From Collimonas sp. OK412 (GTDB lineage Bacteria; Pseudomonadota; Gammaproteobacteria; Burkholderiales; Burkholderiaceae_D): a stretch of DNA of 64,000 nt. The notes under the pieces were generated by a model. That model did no database searches. It was given only the letters and a program-made list of their open reading frames with translations, and was not told the DNA's origin. Location: positions 1-64,000 of the forward strand of contig NZ_FOLC01000016.1 of assembly GCF_900112135.1 (NCBI RefSeq), in the 5' to 3' direction. Shown here in pieces: positions 8,125-17,377 of this stretch (position 1 is the first letter of the stretch; the number at the start of each line of letters is the position of its first letter). The position numbers and the translations under genes were made by a program.

Positions 8125-9849
8125 TCAGCGCGCATTCAGCGGAATGCTGAGATTGACGACGGTGCCGATCCCCACTTCGGAGTCGATGCGGATGCTGCCG
8201 CGTATCAGGTCGGTAAACTCCTTGGCCAGCGACAAGCCCAGGCCCAGCCCGCGGCTGCGGCCGGCGCGCACCGATTCCGCCTGGTAGAAGTATTCGAACA
8301 GATGTTTCAGCTCGGCTTTGGCGATGCCGGGGCCGGTATCGAGCACCCGGATCTTGAGCTTGTCCCTGAACGTGGTCACTTCCATCGTGACGCCGCCGGT
8401 GACGGTGAATTTGACGGCGTTGTCGAGCATGTTGTTCAGTATCTGCGACAGCCTGACGCGGTCGCACAGGAAATTGCCCGGCAAATCCGGCGCCAGCCGC
8501 ATCTGGAAACTCAAGCCCTTCTTGTCGGCGTTGATTTTATGCATCGACCCGACGTACTCGAAATAGCTGAGCGTATCGATATTCTCGTGGAATATCACCA
8601 CCCTGCCGGCTTCGATGCGCGCCAGGTCGAACAGGGTGTTCAGCAAGCCGTGCAGGTAGATCGCGCTTTGATGGATCAGGTCGCCGAACTCGCGGCTCTG
8701 CGGATCGCTGCTGGTGTCGCGCACCAGCTCGGAATAGCCGTGGACGCCGCTCAGGGGCGTGCGCAGTTCATGCACCACCGTCGCCAGGAAACGGGATTTC
8801 CGCTTGTTGGCGTCGCTCGCGCGCCGGCGCATGACGTCGTATTTGCGCACCACTTCATATTGCCGCTTGATGGTGCGGTAGGCCAGGCTCATCAGCAGCA
8901 GGATCAGCGCGGTCGGCACGCAGGCGTACATCACATAGCCCATCAGCTTGGGGCTTTCCTGTCCCGGCAACGGTTCCGGGTCGGGCAGCTTCACCGACAG
9001 CAGCAGCGGATAAGGCTCCAGCTTGCGCGACACCCACGAATGCTGGTCGGCCGGCGCTTTCTGGTCGGCGAAAGGCTGGCTCTTGCTCAGCTCGCTATCG
9101 TCCAGCTCCATCACCGTTTCATCGATGCGGCGCAGGATCATCCTTTCATTGGCCGGCGGTCCGTCGGCGGCAATGCCGTCGCTGCCGACCACTTGCCGCT
9201 CGCCGGCGCGGATCCGGTCCAGGCTGGCATACAGGGCCGGCAGGCGGTCCACCGCAAACTCCAGCTCGACGATGCCGGCGAAATCGCCGCGCGCAGAAAA
9301 AATGCGGCGCGCCACATGCATCACCCATTGGCCGCTGCCGGGCAGCTTGCGCGGGCGGGCAAAACGCAAGGCGTCATCCAGGTGATCGCGCTGCGCGACA
9401 TACAGTTCGTTGCCGCTCCAGTCGGCGGCGGCGCCAGGCTTGGTCGAGGCCAGCAGGCGGCCGCCCTGGTCGACGATGTTCAGCTGGGTATACAGGCTGC
9501 CGAATATCTTCGTATAGCGCAGCAGGTCTATTTTTCCATCCGCCATCTGGAAATCGTCACGCACCAGCCGCAGCAGGCGATCGCGTTCGTCGATGGAACG
9601 CAGCAGCCGCTGGGTGAAATCGCGCACCACGATGGTATGGCTGAGCTGGATGGTCTTGACGTCTCGCTCGTAGTCGGAACCTATCTGGTAACCGGCGTAC
9701 AGCCAGACGTAGCCGATGACCAGGATGGCTGTGATGGTGATTGCGTAGACGAGGCGCATGAAACGCGAGCCGCAGAAAATGCCATCCGTTTTTGAAGCGG
9801 CTAGCAGGCGACGCCAGGCAGAGGTAAATCTTTGCATTACGATGGGCAT
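8125..9849 (-). CDS. Membrane sensor histidine kinase
   Basis: 574 residues. Two transmembrane helices (about 32-52 and 304-324) enclose a periplasmic sensor of some 250 residues, probably of the Cache type. The cytoplasmic part has the H box with His360 (V-H-E-L-R-T-P-L-S-G), N box (N-M-L-D-N-A-V-K-F), G1 (D-T-G-P-G-I) and G2 (G-L-G-L-G-L-S-L-A-K). It has no attached receiver. With the REC-HPt protein just downstream it could form a phosphorelay. The ligand is unknown. No strong ribosome site is visible; ATG at 9837 is an alternative start. Confidence 0.92.
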   Translation of the reverse strand: MPIVMQRFTSAWRRLLAASKTDGIFCGSRFMRLVYAITITAILVIGYVWLYAGYQIGSDYERDVKTIQLSHTIVVRDFTQRLLRSIDERDRLLRLVRDDFQMADGKIDLLRYTKIFGSLYTQLNIVDQGGRLLASTKPGAAADWSGNELYVAQRDHLDDALRFARPRKLPGSGQWVMHVARRIFSARGDFAGIVELEFAVDRLPALYASLDRIRAGERQVVGSDGIAADGPPANERMILRRIDETVMELDDSELSKSQPFADQKAPADQHSWVSRKLEPYPLLLSVKLPDPEPLPGQESPKLMGYVMYACVPTALILLLMSLAYRTIKRQYEVVRKYDVMRRRASDANKRKSRFLATVVHELRTPLSGVHGYSELVRDTSSDPQSREFGDLIHQSAIYLHGLLNTLFDLARIEAGRVVIFHENIDTLSYFEYVGSMHKINADKKGLSFQMRLAPDLPGNFLCDRVRLSQILNNMLDNAVKFTVTGGVTMEVTTFRDKLKIRVLDTGPGIAKAELKHLFEYFYQAESVRAGRSRGLGLGLSLAKEFTDLIRGSIRIDSEVGIGTVVNLSIPLNAR

Positions 9850-9977
9850 ACAATCTATTGGAAACTGTGACAGATATTACCGCCACAATACGTGAAGCCC
9901 GCCGGCAGCCACGATGTCAGCACCGGCGCAACTTAACGTATCCGCTATTATCCAGCATCGTACAAGCCCGTCACCTG

Positions 9978-11636
9978 TCAATTTATGCTGACCAGGACAG
10001 GCCGGCTGCCGGCATGATGTTCTTCTGGCATGTCTGCAGCGGCCTCGGCCGGTCCGGAATCTTGTCGTTCAGGCATGCCTGAATAGGCAGCGTCCTCTGC
10101 CAGTTGAAAGATGCTGACCGCCTGCAGCAATTCTCCCGCCTGTTCCTGCAAGCTGTGCGCGGCAGCGGCGGCCTGCTCTACCAGCGCCGCATTCTGCTGG
10201 GTAGCCTGGTCCATTTGCCCTACCGCCTGGTTGACCTGCTCGATGCCGCTGCTCTGCTGCTCGCTGGCGGCGGCGATTTCAGCCATGATGTCGACCACGC
10301 GCCGTATCGAGGCGACGATCTCGCTCATCGCGGCGCCTGCCGCGTCGACCTGCCTGCCGCCGGCATCCACCTTGTCGACCGATGCGCCGATCAAGACCTT
10401 GATATCCTTGGCCGCGACCGCCGAACGCTGCGCCAGGTTGCGCACTTCGGCCGCCACCACCGCAAAGCCCCGTCCCTGGTCGCCGGCCCGCGCCGCTTCC
10501 ACCGCCGCGTTCAGCGCCAGGATATTTGTCTGAAAAGCAATGCTGTCGATGACGCCGATGATGTCGCTGATCTGGTGCGAGCTGTCCCTGATCAATGCCA
10601 TGGTGGCAACCACCTCGGACACCATCTGGCCGCCGCCCAGCGCCACCGACGCGGCGTTTTCAGCCAGCTGGTTGGCTTGCCGCGCGTTGTCGGCATTTTG
10701 CCTGACGGTCGAAGTCAATTGCTCCATCGACGCCGCGGTCTGTTCCAGGCTGGCGGCCTGTTCTTCGGTGCGGCTCGACAAATCCTGGTTGCCGGCCGCG
10801 ATCTGGCGCGAAGCGGTGACAATGCTCTCGGTTCCGTTGCGTACCCGGCTGACCGTATCACGCAAGGAAAAAATCATTTCCCTGATCCCCAGCAGCAGCT
10901 GTCCGGTTTCATCCTTGCCCTTGACTTCGATGCTGGCGCCAAGGTCGCCCTTCGCCACCCGCTGCGCCACCGCGACAGCCGCATGCAGCGGCTTGACGAT
11001 GCCGGCGGTCAGGCGCCATGCGAACGCCGCGCCGAGGAAGATGGCGATGGCGCCGAACGTCACCAGCAGGTTGCGGCCGGCGCGATAGTTGGCAGCAATA
11101 TCCAGCGCCGCCTCATCGATTGCCTGGCGCTGGACGCCGACAAATTTCTGCAGCTTTTCCAGGTACTCCTTGCGCGCCGGATCCAGGTCTTTCTCTATCA
11201 TGGCCACCGCGCTTTCAGCGCTGCCGTACTGGCGCGTGGTCAGCACGGTGTCGCGCATTTCCGTATAGGCCGCGCGCGCCGCGGCGATTTCTCCCAGGGC
11301 TTGCCGGCCCTGGTCGTCGGACAGTCCATGCAGCTTGGTCTGCAGCGCCGATGCGCGCTCGGATGTCGCGCTCATTTCGGCCTGGAAAATCTTCTGGGTC
11401 TTGCTGTCGTCGCTGCGCACCACCGCCATCGTGCGCACCGCGTTGACCGCCACCGCATCCTGCCATTCCGCCGCCAGCCGTTCACGCACCAGGAACTGCG
11501 AGACCATGGCGTCGACCGCGGCGCCGGTCTGCTGCAAGCGCCAGATGCCTATTCCTGTGATTGCCACTACCAGCAGCAATATGGCGGTAAATCCGATACT
11601 CAGCCGGACCCCTATTCTTGTATTGGCGAAATTCAT
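9978..11636 (-). CDS. Methyl-accepting chemotaxis protein
   Basis: 552 residues. A transmembrane helix at about 10-33, a periplasmic four-helix-bundle ligand domain of some 150 residues, a second transmembrane helix at about 190-210, a HAMP domain (around 212-265) and the long MA signalling coiled coil. The receptor hairpin tip ([25 protein letters not shown]) is exact. There is no C-terminal CheR-tethering pentapeptide. The gene follows the second cheW by 29 bases, so the two are probably translated from one message. Confidence 0.95.
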   Translation of the reverse strand: MNFANTRIGVRLSIGFTAILLLVVAITGIGIWRLQQTGAAVDAMVSQFLVRERLAAEWQDAVAVNAVRTMAVVRSDDSKTQKIFQAEMSATSERASALQTKLHGLSDDQGRQALGEIAAARAAYTEMRDTVLTTRQYGSAESAVAMIEKDLDPARKEYLEKLQKFVGVQRQAIDEAALDIAANYRAGRNLLVTFGAIAIFLGAAFAWRLTAGIVKPLHAAVAVAQRVAKGDLGASIEVKGKDETGQLLLGIREMIFSLRDTVSRVRNGTESIVTASRQIAAGNQDLSSRTEEQAASLEQTAASMEQLTSTVRQNADNARQANQLAENAASVALGGGQMVSEVVATMALIRDSSHQISDIIGVIDSIAFQTNILALNAAVEAARAGDQGRGFAVVAAEVRNLAQRSAVAAKDIKVLIGASVDKVDAGGRQVDAAGAAMSEIVASIRRVVDIMAEIAAASEQQSSGIEQVNQAVGQMDQATQQNAALVEQAAAAAHSLQEQAGELLQAVSIFQLAEDAAYSGMPERQDSGPAEAAADMPEEHHAGSRPVLVSIN

Positions 11637-11665
11637 GTCCCCTCCTCTTTTTTAGCTCCCGCCCG

Positions 11666-12178
11666 TCACGCCGTCAGCTTGTTGATCAGGCCGATCTCGT
11701 CGCTGGACATCAGCTTGTCTATATCCAGCAAGATCAGCATGCGGTCGTCGAGCGTGCCCAGGCCGATCAGGTAATCGGTATTGAGGACCGTGCCCATTTC
11801 CGGCGCCGGCTTGATCTGCTGGCTGGACAGGGTGATCACATCGGACACGCCGTCGACCACCATGCCTACCGTGCGCTCGCCGAGGTGAAGGATCACGACC
11901 ACCGTAAACTGGTCGTAGCTGGAAGCCGCCAGGTTGAACTTGATGCGCATGTCGATGATGGGTGTGATCACGCCGCGCAGGTTGACCACGCCTTTCAGGA
12001 AATCGGGCGCGTTGGCGATCTGGGTGACATTGTCGTAACCGCGCAGCTCCTGCACCTTGAGGATATCGATGCCGTACTCTTCCTTGCCCAGGGTAAAGGT
12101 CAGGAACTCCTGGCCGGCTACCTCGTGTTGAACGGTTGAACGGCGCATCTGCGTCGGCGTTTGAGCGGCAAGCGTCAT
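11666..12178 (-). CDS. cheW: CheW coupling protein, second copy
   Basis: 170 residues from the ATG at 12178, chosen because AAGGA lies 8 bases upstream; an in-frame start 32 codons earlier would add an unconserved tail. It shares most of the CheW core with the copy at 1179-1679: [23 protein letters not shown] and [10 protein letters not shown]. Its immediate neighbour is the receptor gene at 9978, which suggests a dedicated coupling protein for that receptor or a dosage copy. Confidence 0.93.
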   Translation of the reverse strand: MTLAAQTPTQMRRSTVQHEVAGQEFLTFTLGKEEYGIDILKVQELRGYDNVTQIANAPDFLKGVVNLRGVITPIIDMRIKFNLAASSYDQFTVVVILHLGERTVGMVVDGVSDVITLSSQQIKPAPEMGTVLNTDYLIGLGTLDDRMLILLDIDKLMSSDEIGLINKLTA

Positions 12179-12312
12179 GAACTTGATCCTTGAGAATTGA
12201 AATGCACCTGTCGCGCCGGACAGAGGAAATCCGGCGCGCGCAGCACTTGGGTGATTCAATATAAACAGGAGCAAGCGCTATCGATATAGCGAAAAGGGAT
12301 TGAAACAGCCCT

Positions 12313-12966
12313 CTATTCGAGCAAACCGTGCTCGATCACGTAGCGGGTCAGTTCAGCGTTGGTGCGCACCCCCATTTTCTCGAACACGCGGGAACGATAG
12401 ACGCTGACGGTCTTGGGGCTGATGGAGAGGTTTTTGGCTATTTCGGTGCGGGTCTGGCCGGAGGCGATCATGCGCACCGTCTGGAATTCGCGGTTGGACA
12501 ATTGTTCGTGCGGCATCAGGTCGTCTTCCTCGATGACGTGGTTCGCCAGCGATTCCGCCAGGCCCTTGCTGATGTACTTGCGGCCGCGCGCCACCACCCG
12601 CACCGCTTCCACCAGTTCATCCGGCGCGCCGTCCTTGGTCAGGTAGGAAGCAGCGCCGGCTTTCAGGGCGCGCACCGCAAACTGTTCCGGGCCATGGCTG
12701 CTCAGCACCATGATGCGCAGCATCGGCTCGCGCTTCTTGAGCAGGTGCAGGATTTCAATGCCGTCCTTGCCCGGCATCGAGATATCCAGCAGCAGGACAT
12801 CGCACGGCTGCTCTCTCAGGATGTCGGTAATGCCGTTGTAGTCGCTGGCCTCGCCGATCACGGTGATGCCTGGGCTGGCGTTCAGGATATGCAGTAGCCC
12901 GCGCCTGACAATGCGATGATCATCAGCGATCAATACCCGAATCGGTGATGCAACTTTCATTTCCAT
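12313..12966 (-). CDS. NarL/FixJ-type response regulator
   Basis: 217 residues. Receiver domain at 1-125 (A-D-D-H-R-I-V-R-R-G start, phospho-acceptor Asp in L-L-L-D-I-S-M-P-G-K-D-G, Lys in L-T-K-D-G) and a LuxR-type helix-turn-helix at about 150-215 (L-S-N-R-E-F-Q-T, I-A-K-N-L-S-I-S-P-K-T-V-S-V-Y-R-S-R). It resembles UvrY/BvgA/RcsB-type regulators. Its kinase partner is not adjacent, but the kinase and REC-HPt genes lie 2.5-5 kb downstream on the same strand. The gene has 166 bases of leader and is separated from cheW by 134 bases. Confidence 0.92.
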   Translation of the reverse strand: MEMKVASPIRVLIADDHRIVRRGLLHILNASPGITVIGEASDYNGITDILREQPCDVLLLDISMPGKDGIEILHLLKKREPMLRIMVLSSHGPEQFAVRALKAGAASYLTKDGAPDELVEAVRVVARGRKYISKGLAESLANHVIEEDDLMPHEQLSNREFQTVRMIASGQTRTEIAKNLSISPKTVSVYRSRVFEKMGVRTNAELTRYVIEHGLLE

Positions 12967-13132
12967 GACTCTTTGAACAATCTCATTTCACAACCGATGA
13001 CTGTGCATTATCGATCTGCGGCCAGGTCCGCACAATACGGGAGCGCAACTATATCAACAATACGCACACATTTTGCTCCGGTGCAGATGAGCGATATTAA
13101 ATAATCAATATCTGCATGCACTATCGCGGTAT

Positions 13133-13441
13133 TCAAGCAGGCAGCGGCGGCTCCTGCCCATTTTCCAAGCTATACACCCAGGCCAGCAACTCGGCCACCG
13201 CCACATACAGCTGCGGCGGAACCTGCTGGTCCAGGTCGACATGCATCAGCAGCTTCACCAGGTCGGGCGACGCGTGCACATACAAGCCGTGTTCGCGCGC
13301 CTTTTGCATGATGGCGTCGGCCACCGCGCCGTAACCTTTCGCCACCACCAGGGGCGCCTGGTCGTGGCGCGCAGGTGATAACGCTACCACGCTTTTCCGA
13401 AATGCGTCCTCAGTTTCCACTGTTGCCCGCCCCTCGGCCAT
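13133..13441 (-). CDS. Mini-FlhB: stand-alone FlhB C-terminal-domain-like protein
   Basis: 102 residues with no membrane segment. It aligns by eye with the cytoplasmic switch domain of FlhB/YscU after the cleavage site: P-L-V-V-A-K-G-Y-G-A-V-A-D-A-I, E-H-G-L-Y-V-H, L-V-K-L-L and the end L-Y-V-A-V-A-E-L-L-A-W-V-Y. Compare the end of full-length FlhB here, A-L-Y-T-A-V-A-E-V-L-A-W-V-Y-Q-L. The N-P-T-H cleavage motif is absent. Such proteins are known as FlhX/YlqH or FlhB-like; FlhX can replace the cleaved fragment in some bacteria. It follows the second fliK-like gene by 65 bases. Confidence 0.8.
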   Translation of the reverse strand: MAEGRATVETEDAFRKSVVALSPARHDQAPLVVAKGYGAVADAIMQKAREHGLYVHASPDLVKLLMHVDLDQQVPPQLYVAVAELLAWVYSLENGQEPPLPA

Positions 13442-13506
13442 TGCTATCTGCCGATTCCATGCCAGCCGGACGTGTGCTGCCGATAAAAAACATTACTCTA
13501 ATATAA

Positions 13507-14487
13507 TTATTTATCTTTGTTGTCATTTTTTGTATCCAATTCATCATCTGGCGCCGCTTGTGGCAATTGCACCACTTGCAAGCCGCCCAGATGCAAGCCG
13601 GCGGTCGAAAACCGCTGCAGCAATCGAGGGCCGCCGCCCTGCATGGATGTGATCGTGGCCGCCTCGGCCGCGCCCAGCTCGGCGCGCCAGCTGTGGTGCG
13701 CCAGGCTCAGGCGCAACTCGATGCGGCCAAGCCGGGGCAAGGTCATGCTCAGGCAGGTGCTCCAGCTGCGCGGCGTGTCGTCGTCGGGCTGGCGCCGCCC
13801 CTGCTCTGTAATTTCCCATTCCATGCCGGCATCCGGCCAGGCTTCTCCGCTCCAGCGGAATTGCGACAGCGCCAGCAGCTCGAGCTGCTGGCGCACCAGC
13901 GGCATCGCTTCAGTAGCGATGCTGGCGGCGGCATGGCTCGCGGCGGGAACATGCGCCGGGGCAGCTTCTGCATCGGTCGTCGCCAACGACAGGGCCAGCC
14001 CGGACTGCGGCTCTTGCTGCAACTGGGCCAGCGAGCGTTCGCCGGTGAAAAACTGTAACAGGTGGGATTCGTAAAACAGGCCGCTGTCGGCAACGCTGCG
14101 CGCCAGGGTCGCCGCCAGGTGCTGCGGTTGCGGCGCCGCGGCGGCGTCCGGCCATAGGGCTGCGCTGCCGCTTACCGCCTGTCCCTTGGCCGGCGCCGCG
14201 CCCAGCAGCTCGCTGATGACGCGCGCTGCCGCACTCAGGCTGGCGCCGTCGGCAACGCCTGGCGCCGGCCGCAGGTTGCCCGCCTGCGCCGGCTGGGCCG
14301 GATCGATCCCCAGCTGGCGGTCGATCGCCGCACGCGACGGCAGCCGGGTATCGTTGGCAATCGCCTCGATGTCGGTGATCACGTCCGGCGCATAGATGGC
14401 CAGCTGGCCTTTCAACGGCACCAGGTCCGAACGCTGCAGCGCCGCCGGCGCCAGCAGCTTGTCGACCAGGGGCGTGCCGCCGCTCAT
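13507..14487 (-). CDS. Second FliK-like (hook-length control type) protein
   Basis: 326 residues. The N-terminal 200 residues are Ala/Pro-rich and of low complexity. The C-terminal part (about 225-310) has the pattern of a FliK C-terminal domain: a strand ending L-G-R-I-E-L-R-L-S-L, a second strand S-W-R-A-E-L-G and a helix leading to L-H-L-G-G-L-Q-V. It differs from the canonical FliK at 25444. The start lies 15 bases after fliT and it precedes the mini-FlhB gene, which matches the FliK-FlhB partnership in substrate switching. Role inferred. Confidence 0.65.
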   Translation of the reverse strand: MSGGTPLVDKLLAPAALQRSDLVPLKGQLAIYAPDVITDIEAIANDTRLPSRAAIDRQLGIDPAQPAQAGNLRPAPGVADGASLSAAARVISELLGAAPAKGQAVSGSAALWPDAAAAPQPQHLAATLARSVADSGLFYESHLLQFFTGERSLAQLQQEPQSGLALSLATTDAEAAPAHVPAASHAAASIATEAMPLVRQQLELLALSQFRWSGEAWPDAGMEWEITEQGRRQPDDDTPRSWSTCLSMTLPRLGRIELRLSLAHHSWRAELGAAEAATITSMQGGGPRLLQRFSTAGLHLGGLQVVQLPQAAPDDELDTKNDNKDK

Positions 14488-14502
14488 GATGCTCGCCCAG
14501 GC

Positions 14503-14829
14503 TTACTGGCCGTATGCATGGTTGAGATGCTGCTGCCGATGCATGTTGCCCAGCATGCTGCTCAGCTGCGCCAGCTCAGGCGTCACAATATCGCGGATTT
14601 CGGCGTCGGCAGCCAGGATCCGGCTCAGCAGGCTTTGCTTGCGCGCCAGCTGCAGCGGCTCCAGGGGTTCGGCCAGCTCGATGCCTTTCAAGCGTTCGAC
14701 ATAAGAGCGGAACTGCTGCCCCAGCTGCACCAGGCCATCCCAGTCGCCGGCGCGCGCCAGCTCCAGCATGCGGCCGGTCAGCGGCGCGATCTTTTCGTAG
14801 CACTCCATCACTTCGTGTTGAGGCGTCAT
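14503..14829 (-). CDS. fliT: Flagellar export chaperone FliT
   Basis: 108 residues, starting at the ATG one base after the fliS stop, so the two are translationally coupled. The protein is helical (Y-E-K-I-A-P-L-T-G-R-M-L-E-L-A, D-W-D-G-L-V-Q-L-G, then helices to I-L-A-A-D-A-E-I-R). FliT binds the filament cap protein FliD before export and, in enteric bacteria, restrains FlhDC. Sequence conservation in this family is low, so position after fliD-fliS carries much of the assignment. Confidence 0.85.
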   Translation of the reverse strand: MTPQHEVMECYEKIAPLTGRMLELARAGDWDGLVQLGQQFRSYVERLKGIELAEPLEPLQLARKQSLLSRILAADAEIRDIVTPELAQLSSMLGNMHRQQHLNHAYGQ

Positions 14830-14830
14830 C

Positions 14831-15307
14831 TCATCCCCTTGCGGAGCGGTCGCCGGCAACCGGACCGGGAGACGCCGCATGCATCTGGCCGCCGCTGATT
14901 TCGCGCCAGGCGGAAGCGATGTTTTCCAGCAGCCGGTCAGCCTCCTCCAGCAAGGCGGGATCGTTGCGCAGGTTGGCGTACAGCAGGCGCTGGTTGATGT
15001 AGTCGTAGAGGGCCGACAGGTTTGCCGCAAGTTCGGCGCCGGCGCTGCCGCCGGCCTCGGCGTCCAGGCTGGCCTTGAGGCCGCTGTCGATGATGCTGAC
15101 CGCCTTTGAAATGGCGTTGCCTTTGGCGACCACATCGCCGTTCGCCATATGGTGGCGCGCCATGCTGATGGCAGCTTTGGCGCCGTCGAACAGCATGCTC
15201 AGCAGCTGCTGCGGTGAAGCGCTCATGACCGCGCTCTCGATGCCGACCCGGGCATAGGCGCGCGCGCCGGAATTAAGTGTCGGCGCGGCGGCTGAAGATG
15301 TATACAT
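14831..15307 (-). CDS. fliS: Flagellin export chaperone FliS
   Basis: 158 residues. The FliS four-helix core is clear: A-Y-A-R-V-G-I-E-S-A-V, S-P-Q-Q-L-L-S-M-L-F-D-G-A, A-I-S-K-A-V-S-I-I-D-S-G-L and L-Y-D-Y-I-N-Q-R-L-L-Y-A-N. FliS holds flagellin soluble in the cytoplasm and hands it to FlhA. The C-terminal 20 residues are a loose, basic tail. It lies 11 bases after fliD. Confidence 0.95.
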   Translation of the reverse strand: MYTSSAAAPTLNSGARAYARVGIESAVMSASPQQLLSMLFDGAKAAISMARHHMANGDVVAKGNAISKAVSIIDSGLKASLDAEAGGSAGAELAANLSALYDYINQRLLYANLRNDPALLEEADRLLENIASAWREISGGQMHAASPGPVAGDRSARG

Positions 15308-15318
15308 GAAACCTCGCC

Positions 15319-16779
15319 TTATTTGGAAGTAGTCGTGCCGTTGATGGCGGCAAATTGCTGGGTCAGGTAGCTGCTGGTCTGGTTCATGCCGGCGATCAGC
15401 GTATCAAGATCGGTAAATTGCTTGGTATAGCGCGCAATCGTCGTGCTGATCAGCGACTGGGTGCTGGTCATCTGCGTCGCCAGCGTTTTCAAGGAACTGT
15501 TCAAGCCGTCGGTGGCCGATTTCAGCGGCCCGTTGCTGGCCGTGAAACCGGTCAGCAAGGTCGACATGGTTGAACCGAAGCCGGTGGTGCCGGAGGTGCT
15601 GGAGAACAGGTTTTGCACGCCGCTCAGGTTGGTGCTGAGCGCGCTGGTCAGCTTGGTCGAATCGATCGCCATGGTGCCGTCGGCCTGGAACGTCACGCCG
15701 ATCTGGGCCAGCATGGTCAAGGGTGCGCCGCTGCCGCTCGCGGGTTGCGGCGTGTTCATGGTGTCGCGGATGCGGGTCTGGATATTGCGCAAGGTCGCAT
15801 CGCCGGTCAGCGGCGCCTGCGTCTGCGCCGTCGTGTCGAATGCGGTGTATTGCTTGGTGAGGGTCTGCAGGCTGTTATAGGTAGTGACAAAATTCGAAAT
15901 CGCGGCTTGCACGGCGGCCGTATTGCTCTGCAACGACAATGTGCTGGGGCCGGTGCCGGTCAGCGTCATGGTCACGCCCTGCACCGCTTCCTTGACGGTG
16001 TTGCTGGCGCTGGTGATGGCGATGCCGTTGACCGTCAGCTGCGCATTCTTGCCTTCCACGGTCTGCTGCAGGTTCTGCGTGCCGGCAGGATCGTTGGACA
16101 GCAGGTTCGACAGCGCCGCGTCGCCGCTCACGCTGATCTTCATGGTAGACGCCGCGCCGGTCTGGGTGGATGTCAGGACCAGGCGGTTCGGTGTGTTGCT
16201 GCCGTCGTTGACGATGGTGGCCGTGACGCCAAGGGCCTTGTTTTTATTGATCGCGTCGCGGATGCCAGCCAGCGTGTTGTTGCTGGAATCGATAGTGATC
16301 GACGCCGCGGCGCGCGTGCTGTCCGCGGTAAACGTGGCGCCGCTGTATTTGCCGGACGCCGGATCCAGCGTGCCGCCCGAGATGCTGCCGAACTGCAGGG
16401 TGACCGTGCCGCTGCCGATGGCCGCGGTAGTGCTGGCGACGCCGCCGGTCGCCAGCGACTGCGCTTGCGCCAGCTGGCCGACGTTGATTGCGTAATTCCC
16501 TGCGCCGGCGGTGGCAGTCGCGGTTGCGCTCAGCACCGAGGTGGCGCTCGAGGTCGCCGTCACATTCTGGAACAGCGTGGGATTGCCCAGCTGCGCTGCG
16601 GCCGCCTGCAATGTGCTCAAGGCGTTCTGTATGACGCCGTATGCCGACAGCTTGGCGTTGTACGCGCTTTGCTGGTTGCTCATGGCGGTGAGCGGCATGT
16701 TTTCGGAGACCGTAATGCTGCTCAGCAGAGTTGCCAGCGGCAGTCCGGATGCGGCTCCCAGGTTGGTCACTAAAGTCAT
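15319..16779 (-). CDS. fliD: Flagellar filament cap protein FliD
   Basis: 486 residues. FliD forms the cap that folds flagellin at the filament tip. The N-terminal (about 1-100) and C-terminal (about 390-486) helical regions are conserved, including the T-L-Q-A-A-A-A-Q-L-G-N-P N-terminal segment and the C-terminal coiled coil ending in Y-L-T-Q-Q-F. The middle is rich in Thr, Ser and Ala as expected for exposed domains. It follows flaG by 54 bases and begins a fliD-fliS-fliT run. Confidence 0.95.
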   Translation of the reverse strand: MTLVTNLGAASGLPLATLLSSITVSENMPLTAMSNQQSAYNAKLSAYGVIQNALSTLQAAAAQLGNPTLFQNVTATSSATSVLSATATATAGAGNYAINVGQLAQAQSLATGGVASTTAAIGSGTVTLQFGSISGGTLDPASGKYSGATFTADSTRAAASITIDSSNNTLAGIRDAINKNKALGVTATIVNDGSNTPNRLVLTSTQTGAASTMKISVSGDAALSNLLSNDPAGTQNLQQTVEGKNAQLTVNGIAITSASNTVKEAVQGVTMTLTGTGPSTLSLQSNTAAVQAAISNFVTTYNSLQTLTKQYTAFDTTAQTQAPLTGDATLRNIQTRIRDTMNTPQPASGSGAPLTMLAQIGVTFQADGTMAIDSTKLTSALSTNLSGVQNLFSSTSGTTGFGSTMSTLLTGFTASNGPLKSATDGLNSSLKTLATQMTSTQSLISTTIARYTKQFTDLDTLIAGMNQTSSYLTQQFAAINGTTTSK

Positions 16780-16833
16780 GTCAATTCCTTTGCATTGAAT
16801 ATCGTTTTCGGTCGGCCGGACTGCCTGCAGCTG

Positions 16834-17208
16834 CTATGCGGTCTTTTCCAGCAATACACCCTTCATCTGGTCCATGACCTTGGCGATCCGCACTACTTCT
16901 TCGCTGGGGATCTGCAAGACCACCTTGCCGTCCTGCTGGTCTACCACTTTCAGGATCACGTCCTTGTAGCCAGGATCGATCTGGAACTGCACGCTGACCG
17001 CCCTCAGCTGCAGCTGGCGATTGATGTCGTCGATCTTGCTCTGGATCTGCGAGCGCTCGGGCACGCCGGCAAACTTGCCGTCGCCGCTTTCCTGCGGCTT
17101 CTGCGCAAGCGCGCCGGCATCCTTGGCAACCCTGTCATTCGCAACGGCGGGCGTGCCCTCGGCTGGCGCGGTCCTGCTTGCAGCATCCATATTGATCGCA
17201 TTCGGCAT
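16834..17208 (-). CDS. flaG: FlaG family flagellar protein
   Basis: 124 residues from the ATG at 17208, supported by GAGGA 4 bases upstream; a longer frame to 17349 would run through the hairpin region. The C-terminal FlaG domain is recognisable: I-D-D-I-N-R-Q-L, V-Q-F-Q-I-D-P-G-Y-K-D-V-I-L-K-V-V-D, then V-V-L-Q-I-P-S-E-E-V-V-R. FlaG-type proteins influence filament length in several bacteria. It sits between fliC and fliD. Confidence 0.9.
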   Translation of the reverse strand: MPNAINMDAASRTAPAEGTPAVANDRVAKDAGALAQKPQESGDGKFAGVPERSQIQSKIDDINRQLQLRAVSVQFQIDPGYKDVILKVVDQQDGKVVLQIPSEEVVRIAKVMDQMKGVLLEKTA

Positions 17209-17294
17209 CACGTCCTCACGTCTTCTTTCGGCTGTACCCTGTCCACTCGGGTCTGGCGCGCCAAACCCGACTGGACAAAACATCATGGAACCGT

Positions 17295-17318
17295 GGGCGG
17301 CCGCAACAGCGGCCGCCC
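17295..17318. repeat. Perfect 10-bp GC inverted repeat between fliC and flaG
   Basis: Arms GGGCGGCCGC and GCGGCCGCCC with a 4-base loop, so the RNA from either strand could fold into a very stable hairpin. The nearest T-run on the minus strand is 14 bases further on. It lies 17 bases past the more conventional fliC hairpin and may reinforce termination or set the level of flaG-fliD read-through. Confidence 0.55.
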
Positions 17319-17334
17319 CCCGGATCGGCAAATC

Positions 17335-17363
17335 CCGCAGACGCCTCAAGCAGGCGTCTGCGG
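17335..17363 (-). terminator. Probable fliC transcription terminator
   Basis: A perfect 12-bp stem (arm CCGCAGACGCCT) with a 5-base loop starts 15 bases after the fliC stop on the minus strand. The following bases are only weakly T-rich (GATTTGCC), so termination may be partial, which would let some transcripts reach flaG-fliD. Position right after the most highly expressed flagellar gene supports the call. Confidence 0.7.
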
Positions 17364-17377
17364 AACCGGCTCATGGC

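Noticed and set aside
13093-13112. GATATT-N8-AATATC inverted repeat upstream of the NarL-type regulator.
   Set aside because: Short A+T arms in an A+T-rich gap; chance occurrence is likely and there is no further support.
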